Assembly: GCA_903918195.1 (NCBI GenBank) | Contig: CAIXDS010000300.1 | Location: 1-43,508 of the forward strand | From: an uncultured Acetobacteraceae bacterium | GTDB taxonomy: Bacteria > Pseudomonadota > Alphaproteobacteria > Acetobacterales > Acetobacteraceae | DNA length: 43,508 bases | Reading direction: 5' to 3' | Shown: positions 37,178-43,508 of the stretch, one piece after another | How the letters are laid out: the number at the start of each line of letters is the position of its first letter | Numbering within the stretch: position 1 is the first letter of the stretch | Program-made: the position numbers and the translations under genes | Notes under the pieces: generated by a model | What the model was told of the DNA's origin: nothing | The model's database searches: none | Seen by the model: only the letters and a program-made list of their open reading frames with translations

Positions 37178-38443
37178 ATGGTTGGCCTGTTCCATAGCGA
37201 CATCAAGAATCCGGTTCTGCGCTGGATCGACACCCGCCTTCCCATCCTCACCATGGTCCAGAAGGAGTACGGGGTTTTCCCGACCCCGAAGAACTTCAAC
37301 TACTTCTGGGCCTTCGGTGGCCTCGCCATGGTCACCCTGCTGATCATGATCGCCACCGGCGTGGTGCTGGCGATGGCCTACACGCCGAACACCACCATGG
37401 CGTTCGACAGCGTCGAGCGCATCATGCGCGACGTGAACTATGGCTGGCTGCTGCGCTACGCGCATGAAAACGGCGCCTCGATGTTCTTCATCGTGGTGTA
37501 CGTGCATATGTTCCGCGGCCTTTACTACGGCTCCTACAAGAACCCGCGCGAATTGCTGTGGATTCTCGGCGTTGCCATCTTCCTGGTGATGATGGCCACC
37601 GCCTTCATGGGTTACGTGTTGCCCTGGGGCCAGATGTCGTTCTGGGCCGCCACCGTCATCACCAACCTGTTCTCCGCCATCCCGGTGGTCGGCGAGCCGA
37701 TCGTGCAGTGGCTGTGGGGCGGGTTCTCGGTCGGCAACCCGACGCTGAACCGCTTCTTCAGCCTGCACTATTTGCTGCCGTTCGTGCTGTTTGCCCTGGT
37801 GTTCCTGCACGTGGCGGCGCTGCACATCACCGGCTCCAACAACCCGCTGGGCATCGAGCCGAAAGGGCCGCAGGACACCCTGCCGTTCCACCCGTACTAC
37901 ACGGTGAAGGACAGCGTGGCGATCTGCGTCTACTTCATCGTGTTCGCGCTGCTGGTGTTCTTCTTCCCCAACTACCTGGGACACGCGGACAACTACATTC
38001 CGGCCAATCCGCTTCTGACCCCGCCGCACATCGTTCCCGACTGGTACTTCCTGCCGTACTACGCCATTCTGCGCGCCGTGCCGTCCAAGCTCGGCGGCGT
38101 GGCCCTGATGTTCGGCGCCGTCCTGATCCTGTTCGTCGTGCCCTGGCTGGACACCAGCAAGGTGCGCAGCGCCAAGTTCCGGCCGATCTACCGCGTGTTC
38201 TTCTGGGTGCTGGTGATCTCCTGCGTGGTGCTCGGCGTGGTCGGCTCGCAGCAGCCGGTCGGCATCTGGGTGCCGCTCGGGCAGGTGGCTACCGCCTACT
38301 ATTTCTTCCACTTCCTGCTGCTCATGCCGGTGCTCGGCAAGCTGGAGCGGACATTGCCGTTGCCAGAAAGTATCAGTCATGCGGTGCTCGGGGGCGGGCC
38401 GTTGCCCAACGGCGTTGCAGCCAAGCCGATGGAGAAGGCCTGA
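37178..38443 (+). CDS. petB: Cytochrome b of the bc1 complex
   Basis: Predicted protein of 421 residues with eight membrane segments. The heme b histidines are in [16 protein letters not shown] and [16 protein letters not shown]. The Qo-site motif is PDWY ([17 protein letters not shown], near 38033) where most alphaproteobacterial and mitochondrial proteins have PEWY. The C-terminal extension of about 30 residues is polar. It oxidises ubiquinol at Qo and reduces quinone at Qi in the inner membrane. Only 12 nt after petA; its stop overlaps petC by one base (TGATG). Confidence 0.96.
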   Translation: MVGLFHSDIKNPVLRWIDTRLPILTMVQKEYGVFPTPKNFNYFWAFGGLAMVTLLIMIATGVVLAMAYTPNTTMAFDSVERIMRDVNYGWLLRYAHENGASMFFIVVYVHMFRGLYYGSYKNPRELLWILGVAIFLVMMATAFMGYVLPWGQMSFWAATVITNLFSAIPVVGEPIVQWLWGGFSVGNPTLNRFFSLHYLLPFVLFALVFLHVAALHITGSNNPLGIEPKGPQDTLPFHPYYTVKDSVAICVYFIVFALLVFFFPNYLGHADNYIPANPLLTPPHIVPDWYFLPYYAILRAVPSKLGGVALMFGAVLILFVVPWLDTSKVRSAKFRPIYRVFFWVLVISCVVLGVVGSQQPVGIWVPLGQVATAYYFFHFLLLMPVLGKLERTLPLPESISHAVLGGGPLPNGVAAKPMEKA

Positions 38444-39222
38444 TGCGTACCCTTCGCCCCACTCTCATCGGCGCTGCCCTGCTGGGTGCCGCCCTGCTCG
38501 GCGCCGTGGTGACCGCAGCCCCGGCGCGTGCCCAGGAAGAAACCGAGCCGAGCGTGAACTGGAGCTTCTCCGGCCTGTTCGGCACGTTCGACCGTGCCGC
38601 CGCTCAGCGCGGCTTCCAGATCTATAACCAGGTCTGCTCGAACTGCCATTCGCTCCGGCAGGCGTACTACCGCGATCTGATCGGGATCGGCCTGAGTGCG
38701 CAGCAGGTGAAGGATCTCGCGGCCAGCAAGCGCTTTCCGGCGCTGACCGAGGACGGCCAGCCGACCGACCGGCCGGGGCTGCCATCCGACCACTTCCGCG
38801 ATCCGTTCCCGAACGAGTTGGCGGCCCGCGCCGCCAATGGCGGCGGCCTGCCGCCGGACCTGTCGGTGATCGTGAAAGCGCGCGAGGGCGGACCCGACTA
38901 CGTCTATGGCATCCTGACGGGCTTCATTGACGCGCCCGCCGGTTTCAAGCTGATGCCCGGGCTGAACTACAACAAGTACTTCCCCGGCCACCAGATTGCC
39001 ATGCCGCAGCCGCTGCGGGATGCCACCGTCACCTACATCGACGGGACGAGCAACGCGCTGGACCAGGAGGCGCGCGATGTCGTCACCTTCCTGACCTACA
39101 TCGCCAATCCTGAGCTTGAGGAGCGGCATCGCATGGGCGTCAAGGTGGTGCTGTTCCTGCTGTTCCTCACCGGTCTGAGCTACGCCGTGAAGCGCAAGCT
39201 CTGGGCCAACGTCCACCACTGA
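38443..39222 (+). CDS. petC: Cytochrome c1 of the bc1 complex
   Basis: Predicted protein of 259 residues. A Sec signal peptide (TLIGAALLGAALLGAVVTAA, ending PARA before QEE) precedes the heme c motif C65-SN-C68-H69; the axial methionine is probably in HQIAMPQPL. A C-terminal membrane anchor reads VVLFLLFLTGLSYAVKRKLW. It accepts electrons from the Rieske protein and reduces soluble cytochrome c. The ATG at 38443 overlaps the petB stop; the frame runs further upstream but is not coding there. Confidence 0.96.
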   Translation: MRTLRPTLIGAALLGAALLGAVVTAAPARAQEETEPSVNWSFSGLFGTFDRAAAQRGFQIYNQVCSNCHSLRQAYYRDLIGIGLSAQQVKDLAASKRFPALTEDGQPTDRPGLPSDHFRDPFPNELAARAANGGGLPPDLSVIVKAREGGPDYVYGILTGFIDAPAGFKLMPGLNYNKYFPGHQIAMPQPLRDATVTYIDGTSNALDQEARDVVTFLTYIANPELEERHRMGVKVVLFLLFLTGLSYAVKRKLWANVHH

Positions 39223-39266
39223 TCCTGCCGCGCTTCCCTCTTCTCGCAGGAAGGGGGCTCCTGCCG

Positions 39267-39300
39267 CCGCCGCGTCTCCGTCCGGGGGCGCGGCGGTTCC
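39267..39300 (+). terminator. Probable terminator of petABC
   Basis: CCGCCGCG (39267-39274) pairs with CGCGGCGG (39289-39296) around a 14-nt loop, followed by TTCCGTTTCC, a poor T-run. Likely a weak terminator 45 nt after the petC stop. Confidence 0.5.
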
Positions 39301-39327
39301 GTTTCCGGACAAACCGTGAGGTCTCGC

Positions 39328-40209
39328 ATGAGCGACGCGACCACCCAACCCGTTATCGGCATCATCGGCGGCTCCGGCCTCTATGACGTGGACGGGCTGG
39401 AGGAGAAGACCTGGCGTCGCGTTCCCACCCCGTGGGGCGACCCTTCCGATGCATTGCTGGAGGGCCGCCTCGGCGGCGTGCGCTGCGTGTTCCTGCCCCG
39501 CCACGGGCGCGGCCATCCGCTTTCGCCCTCCCACCTGAACTATCGCGCCAACATCGACGCGCTGAAGCGGGTGGGTTGCACCGACGTGATCTCGCTGTCG
39601 GCGGTCGGCAGCCTGCGGGAGGATCTGCCGCCCGGACATTTCGTGATCGTTGACCAGTTCATCGACCGCAGCTTCGCGCGCGAGAAAAGTTTCTTCGGCG
39701 AGGGCTGCGTCGCCCATGTCTCCATGGGCCACCCGGTGTGCTCGCGCCTCGGCGACGCGCTGGAAGGCGCCTGTCGGACGCTCGGCCTGCCTGTCACGCG
39801 TGGCGGTACCTACCTGGTGATGGAAGGGCCGCAATTCTCCACCAAGGCCGAGAGCGAGCTTTACCGCTCCTGGGGCTGCAGCGTCATCGGTATGACCAAC
39901 ATGCCGGAGGCCAAGCTCGCCCGCGAGGCGGAGCTTTGCTACGCCACCGTGGCCATGGTGACCGACTACGATTGCTGGCACCCCGACCATGACCATGTGA
40001 GCGTGGAAATGATCATCAAGGTGCTGCACGGCAACGCTGATAACGCCCGCCATCTGGTCAGGCAGGTGGTGCCGGACCTCGGTCGGTCCCGCGGACTATG
40101 CGCGGCCGGCTGCGACCGGGCACTGGAATACGCCATCATCACCGCCCCGGACCGGCGTGACCCGTCGTTGATGGCCAAACTCGACGCTGTTGCCGGACGG
40201 TTGGTGTAG
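39328..40209 (+). CDS. mtnP: S-methyl-5'-thioadenosine phosphorylase
   Basis: Predicted protein of 293 residues, of the trimeric PNP/MTAP family. Signatures: IGIIGGSGLYDVDGLE, FLPRHGRGHPLSPSHLNYRAN, LVMEGPQFSTKAES, MTNMPEAKLAREAELCYATVAMVTDYDCWH over two stretches. It cleaves methylthioadenosine to adenine and methylthioribose-1-phosphate, salvaging by-products of polyamine and SAM metabolism. The ATG at 39328 with GAGG upstream is preferred to a GTG at 39316. It stands alone; no other methionine-salvage genes nearby. MTAP rather than a purine-nucleoside phosphorylase is inferred from overall similarity. Confidence 0.92.
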   Translation: MSDATTQPVIGIIGGSGLYDVDGLEEKTWRRVPTPWGDPSDALLEGRLGGVRCVFLPRHGRGHPLSPSHLNYRANIDALKRVGCTDVISLSAVGSLREDLPPGHFVIVDQFIDRSFAREKSFFGEGCVAHVSMGHPVCSRLGDALEGACRTLGLPVTRGGTYLVMEGPQFSTKAESELYRSWGCSVIGMTNMPEAKLAREAELCYATVAMVTDYDCWHPDHDHVSVEMIIKVLHGNADNARHLVRQVVPDLGRSRGLCAAGCDRALEYAIITAPDRRDPSLMAKLDAVAGRLV

Positions 40210-40234
40210 AAGTCATGAATCGGCGCGTCTTCGA

Positions 40235-40277
40235 CCCACTCTCACAATAACTGCCCAAGTGCCGGGTCCAGCGGGAC
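40235..40277. repeat. Decayed copy of the 27.7-kb repeat, copy F
   Basis: CACTCTCACAATAACTGCC followed by CAAGTGCCGGGTCCAGCGGG resembles the right arm of the 22-bp inverted repeat plus the first part of copy D (CTCTCATAACAACTGTCC then AAGTGATGGGGTCCAGGGGC). The spacing is the same, with several mismatches. It begins about 25 nt after the mtnP stop. The hairpins have been lost. Confidence 0.6.
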
Positions 40278-40395
40278 CATTACCAACTGGGGTAAAATGA
40301 CGGGCCGGCCGCGACAGCGGATAAGGCCGGGGACGACGGGGGTTTCCGGGCGGCGCGGCCGAGACCATATGACGCAAGAGTTAAGGAGAGCCGGC

Positions 40396-40704
40396 ATGTC
40401 ATCGAGCGGAGAGCCGCCACAAATCCACGCCTGCCACCAGGACGACGAGGACGAGAGCGATCAGGACGGGGGCGGTCCGCCCGCTGACCTCAGTCACGCT
40501 GGCGCGGTGGTTGACAAGGCGATCGAATACATGACCGGACAGAATATCGGCCCGCTTGCCATCGCCTCTGCCCTGCTGGGCGGCGCGCTTGGCATGCTCT
40601 CGCGCAGCCTTGGCGACGAGGCGATCATCCGCGTGCTCGACAACGCGATTGCCAGCGTGCGTGCCGGCGACCTGCACCGAATCGACGGCGGCGGGCGGGC
40701 GTAG
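40396..40704 (+). CDS. Small protein of unknown function
   Basis: Predicted protein of 102 residues. It has an acidic N-terminus (HQDDEDESDQDGGG), then a stretch with a hydrophobic helix (IGPLAIASALLGGALGMLSRSLG, of which 20 can be membrane-seeking) and a helical tail (EAIIRVLDNAIASVRAGDL). The ATG at 40396 has AAGGAG with 7 nt spacing; an upstream ATG at 40369 lacks this. I recognise no family. It may be a small membrane-associated protein. It lies between mtnP and the IS66 remnant. Confidence 0.55.
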   Translation: MSSSGEPPQIHACHQDDEDESDQDGGGPPADLSHAGAVVDKAIEYMTGQNIGPLAIASALLGGALGMLSRSLGDEAIIRVLDNAIASVRAGDLHRIDGGGRA

Positions 40705-40868
40705 GGAAGGTCTAGCGGATCAAGAGGTTGAGCGTGGCGGCGGGGATTTCGGTGGGGTCCAGAGTCTGCCTGCCCCGCGTGCTGAATGCCATGCATCCCT
40801 GGCCGTCTGCCGGAGAGGAGCCATTTGCGGAATTATCTTTCGAAATCTATCGCCAAGCCGGTATTTGC

Positions 40869-41993
40869 TCACCCTGGGGCGGCTGATTCCTGAGGGACCG
40901 GCGTGGCGAGCAGTACGAGCCGCAGCGCGTCGAGCATCGAGGAACGATAGAACTGTGCCGTGCTGACCACGGAGCGGAAGGCTGCGTAGGTTTCGGCGCC
41001 CCATTCGGAACGGAAGCCATTGGTGACCTTGCGGAAGATCACGCTCGGTCGGATGTTTCGCTCGCAGATGTTGTTGGTGTACGGGACATCCCGGCGGGTC
41101 ATGAACACGAACAGATGTGCCCGGTTGGCGGCAACACGTTTGCGCAGCTTGCGTCCTGGCTCGCCGATCGGGACGGCCGTCATGATCCGGTCGAGCCGTC
41201 GCTCCAGATCGGCGAGATATTGCACCAGCGTGGAGTCCTTCAGTGTCTGTCGTCTTCGCCCGATCGCCATGGCACGCAGTAGCAGCCACTTGAACGGGAT
41301 GCTGAAGGCGACATCGCCGCATTCGATGGCGTACTGCGAATCGCGCAGCAGATGCGCCAGGCACACTTGCCAGAGCACCGCATGGCCACGCTGGCTGCTC
41401 AGCATGTCGGAGACCCAAACGATCAGCTGGATGGCGCCGAGCATCTCCTGCACCACCGCCTTACCGCGGCTGGGGCGAATGACGCGCAGCACGGCAAGTG
41501 TTCCGACGAACACCCATTCCCACCAGGTCTTGCCGGCCACCCGCACCGAGGTCTCGTCGGAACACACCACCGGGCTCGCCGTCACCGTCGCGCGGATCAC
41601 TGCCTGGGCGGCGAGCAGCGGCTCACGCGCACGAGCCAGACTATTGCTGATGGCACCTTCGCTGATGGACAGAGAGAAGATCTCGTGCATCAGCATCGCC
41701 AGCCGCTCCAGGCCGATGGCGTGGGCGTAGTGGAGATAGATGACCAGGGCTGCGATCGACTGGCCGAACGGCGAGCCCGGCTCCAACCCCGCCGGCGCCT
41801 CGGCCACTACCCGTTCGCCGCAGCACGCGCAGCGGCCGCGGAGGCCGAGGTCCGCTTGATCGCGTGGAGCGCCCGGCAGTGGAAGGGCAGTTCTCCGGCC
41901 AAACCCGGTCGCTGGCTTCCGTCCGGGATCGAGCGGTTGTATATCTGCTATTGGAGTAGGTGCGGTCGTCCCTGAACCGAGCCGATCTGGCCG
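40869..41993 (-). pseudogene. 5'-truncated IS66-family transposase
   Basis: The frame encodes about 312 residues from the GTG at 41807 and stays open upstream to a TAG at 41994-41996, without an ATG, GTG or TTG. The conserved part has the IS66 zinc-ribbon end (RCACCGERVVAEAP), the catalytic region with VVCSDETSVRV, HLLRDSQYAIE, and the C-terminal YTNNICERNIRPSVIFRKVTNGFRSEWGAE. Full IS66 TnpC proteins are about 500 residues, so the N-terminal third is missing; a frameshift near 41860 is also possible. No IS66 orfA/orfB and no clear terminal inverted repeats were found. Probably inactive. Confidence 0.85.
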
Positions 41994-42038
41994 CTATCGA
42001 CCGCAAGCGGAGCCGGCTCGCCCTCATTGGAAAGACGC

Positions 42039-42914
42039 TCAGCTCCCGGCGGTCAGCTTGTCCTGGGTATTCGTGTCGAAGTCGCCGGCATCATGGCGCT
42101 CATGCAACTGGCTCGACGGCTCGCCCTGCACGCGGTTCACCATGCGTCCACGCTTGACAGCGGGCCGTTCACCGACTGCCGTCGCCCATCGCTGCACGTT
42201 GGTGTAGGATTCCACGTCCAGGAACTCGGCGGCGTCGTATAGCCAGCTCTTCACCAGCCCGCCGTACCAGGGCCAGACCGCGATATCGGCGATCGTGTAG
42301 TCAGCACCTGCGAGATACTCGGTCTCGGCCAGGCGACGGTCGAGCACATCGAGCTGGCGCTTGACCTCCATGGTGAACCGATCGATCGGGTATTCCATCT
42401 TGGTCGGCGCATAGGCGTAGAAGTGGCCGAAGCCGCCGCCGAGGTAAGGGGCGCTGCCCATCTGCCAGAACAGCCAGGAGAGGCATTCGGCCCGCGCCGC
42501 GACCTCGGTGGGCAGGAAGGCCCCGAATTTCTCGGCCAGGTGCACCAGGATCGCGCCGGATTCGAAGACCCGGATCGGCGTCGGACCGCTGCGGTCGACC
42601 AGGGCCGGGATCTTGGAGTTCGGGTTGATGGCCACGAAGCCGCTGCCGAACTGGTCGCCCTCCCCGATCCGGATGAGCCAGGCATCGTATTCTGCTCCGC
42701 GATGGCCGAGGGCCAAGAGCTCTTCGAGCATCACCGTCACCTTCACGCCGTTCGGCGTGGCCAGAGAGTAGAGCTGGAGCGGGTGGCGGCCGACCGGCAG
42801 TTCCTTGTCGTGGGTGGGGCCCGCGATCGGGCGGTTGATGTTGGCGAAGCGCCCGCCCTTGGCCTTGTTCCAGGACCAGACCTTGGGCGGGGCATATTCG
42901 GGTGGCGTGGTCAT
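42039..42914 (-). CDS. yghU: Glutathione S-transferase-like disulfide-bond oxidoreductase (YghU type)
   Basis: Predicted protein of 291 residues. The N-terminal extension (YAPPKVWSWNKAKGGRFANINRPIAGPTHDKELPVG over two stretches) is peculiar to YghU-like Nu-class GSTs. A thioredoxin fold (LQLYSLATPNGVKVTVMLEEL; NPNSKIPALVD; VFESGAILVHLAEKF) and an all-helical C-terminal domain (DYTIADIAVWPWYGG) follow, ending GEPSSQLHERHDAGDFDT. It uses bound glutathione to reduce disulfides or organic peroxides. ATG at 42914 with AGGAG 7 nt upstream. The IS66 remnant ends just beyond its stop. Confidence 0.93.
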   Translation of the reverse strand: MTTPPEYAPPKVWSWNKAKGGRFANINRPIAGPTHDKELPVGRHPLQLYSLATPNGVKVTVMLEELLALGHRGAEYDAWLIRIGEGDQFGSGFVAINPNSKIPALVDRSGPTPIRVFESGAILVHLAEKFGAFLPTEVAARAECLSWLFWQMGSAPYLGGGFGHFYAYAPTKMEYPIDRFTMEVKRQLDVLDRRLAETEYLAGADYTIADIAVWPWYGGLVKSWLYDAAEFLDVESYTNVQRWATAVGERPAVKRGRMVNRVQGEPSSQLHERHDAGDFDTNTQDKLTAGS

Positions 42915-43486
42915 GGATCGGCTCCTGGTGAGGGGGCTGCGGTGGGCGACCTTGGGCGTGACACGGCGACCCTATGACATGGGGGAGCGGGGGATGCGAC
43001 TGCGAGGGCAGCAACGAGCGGCTGGCGCGGCGTCACGTGGCCGGACCAGGCGCGGCCGCGGTTACGGGTTGGTCCGTTCCCCACCCCGCCCGGCTCAGCA
43101 CAGCGTTTACCCCATGGCTTCCGCACGGCGCGGCGCCACGAAGGCATCGATTTCTTCTCTCCCCGCCATGGCCCTGTAGTGGACGTACGTCTCCTTCTCG
43201 CTTCCAGGGCTGTTCAACGCTCTGTTGTTGCCTGAGGTGAGTCTGGGCTGCGACACCTGGGATGGAAAGCGAAGGTTCTGACGGAAAAGGGGATTCTCTG
43301 GACCGGCGAACTCTGACTCTTGGCATGGCAACCGAATCGGAGGTTGCCGTGACTGCGTTCACACCGTTGCTGGGGTTGCTGGGGGAGATTCCCGGTATCA
43401 TGTATTAGCTGCCACCAGTAGACGGTTCGGTTGCGGAAGCATGCCGTCTACCATCTCTTTCGTTGGCTTTCAGAAGGGGAGCGGGG
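42915..43486. other. 572-bp gap with no confirmed gene
   Basis: It contains the promoter region of yghU, which I could not define, and several short open frames without recognisable domains. One minus-strand frame (43107-43331) reads like protein for a stretch but has no good start. A hairpin GGCAACC-N8-GGTTGCC (43327-43348) is perfect over 7 bp. The part nearest yghU is GC-rich; the right half is more mixed, perhaps decayed mobile DNA next to the IS66 remnant. Confidence 0.4.
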
Positions 43487-43508
43487 ATGGCCGAGCTGCA
43501 TGTGATCG
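43487..43508 (+). CDS. Possible start of a gene cut by the window edge
   Basis: ATG at 43487 follows AAGGGGAG (43474-43481) with 5 nt spacing, and the frame MAELHVI runs to the last base. Too short to identify; called only because the ribosome-binding site is good. Confidence 0.35.

Noticed and set aside
36584..38380. Minus-strand open frame of 598 codons
   Set aside because: Antisense to petA and petB; low-complexity His/Glu-rich product.
38377..40053. Minus-strand open frame of 558 codons
   Set aside because: Antisense to petC and mtnP, which are both well supported.
43033..43401. Minus-strand frames right of yghU
   Set aside because: Short, overlapping in different frames and without a supported start; possibly decayed DNA.

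Overview
The window is GC-rich, gene-dense chromosomal DNA from an alphaproteobacterium. An Acetobacteraceae-like member (Rhodospirillales/Acetobacterales) seems most likely. The inference rests on an rpoH-type heat-shock sigma factor beside a large-subunit pseudouridine synthase, MinCDE, a SufU-type suf operon led by an Rrf2 regulator, a ubiquinol-type cytochrome bc1 operon, aerobic HemF, and GC-rich double-hairpin repeats between genes. No rRNA, tRNA, CRISPR array or prophage was recognised. The only mobile-element trace is a decayed IS66 transposase near the right end.

Left part (1-8.5 kb): a small membrane protein diverges from an RluD-type pseudouridine synthase. Next come rpoH, with a good sigma70 promoter and a strong terminator, an ArsR-family repressor with the two-cysteine layout of persulfide sensors, a large membrane-bound GGDEF-EAL protein on the other strand, minC-minD-minE, and a convergent NsrR-like Fe-S regulator. 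At 8.5-10.9 kb lies a lower-GC island: about 0.8 kb without a convincing gene, followed by an orphan RTX-like secreted protein.

Middle (10.9-24.5 kb): a NUDIX hydrolase diverges from the suf operon (Rrf2 regulator, sufB, sufC, sufD, sufS, sufU, sufT, sufA), whose genes mostly overlap by a few bases. A B12-binding-type radical SAM protein, itself an Fe-S enzyme, follows on the same strand. On the minus strand lie an RNA (uracil-5-)-methyltransferase, glutaryl-CoA dehydrogenase and a DEAD-box helicase with long low-complexity tails.

Right part (24.7-43.5 kb): an alpha/beta hydrolase, a small proline/tyrosine-rich exported protein and a GH15 glycosidase are followed by a ribokinase-type sugar kinase and a carotenoid oxygenase that sit between copies of the hairpin repeat. 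Then come mrp (Fe-S carrier) diverging from hflK-hflC-htrA (membrane protein quality control), hemF facing away from petA-petB-petC (Rieske, cytochrome b, cytochrome c1), mtnP, a small unknown protein, the IS66 remnant, and a yghU-type glutathione transferase. The right edge may contain the first codons of another gene.

Common threads are Fe-S and heme biology (suf, mrp, two Rrf2 regulators with identical cysteine spacing, radical SAM, Fe-S RNA methyltransferase, Rieske, hemF) and stress or quality control (rpoH, hflKC, htrA). The least explained items are the interspersed double-hairpin repeat family, including a mirrored pair built around a perfect 22-bp inverted repeat, the RTX-like island, and the orphan radical SAM gene. 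I did not find a convincing new multi-gene defence or mobile system.
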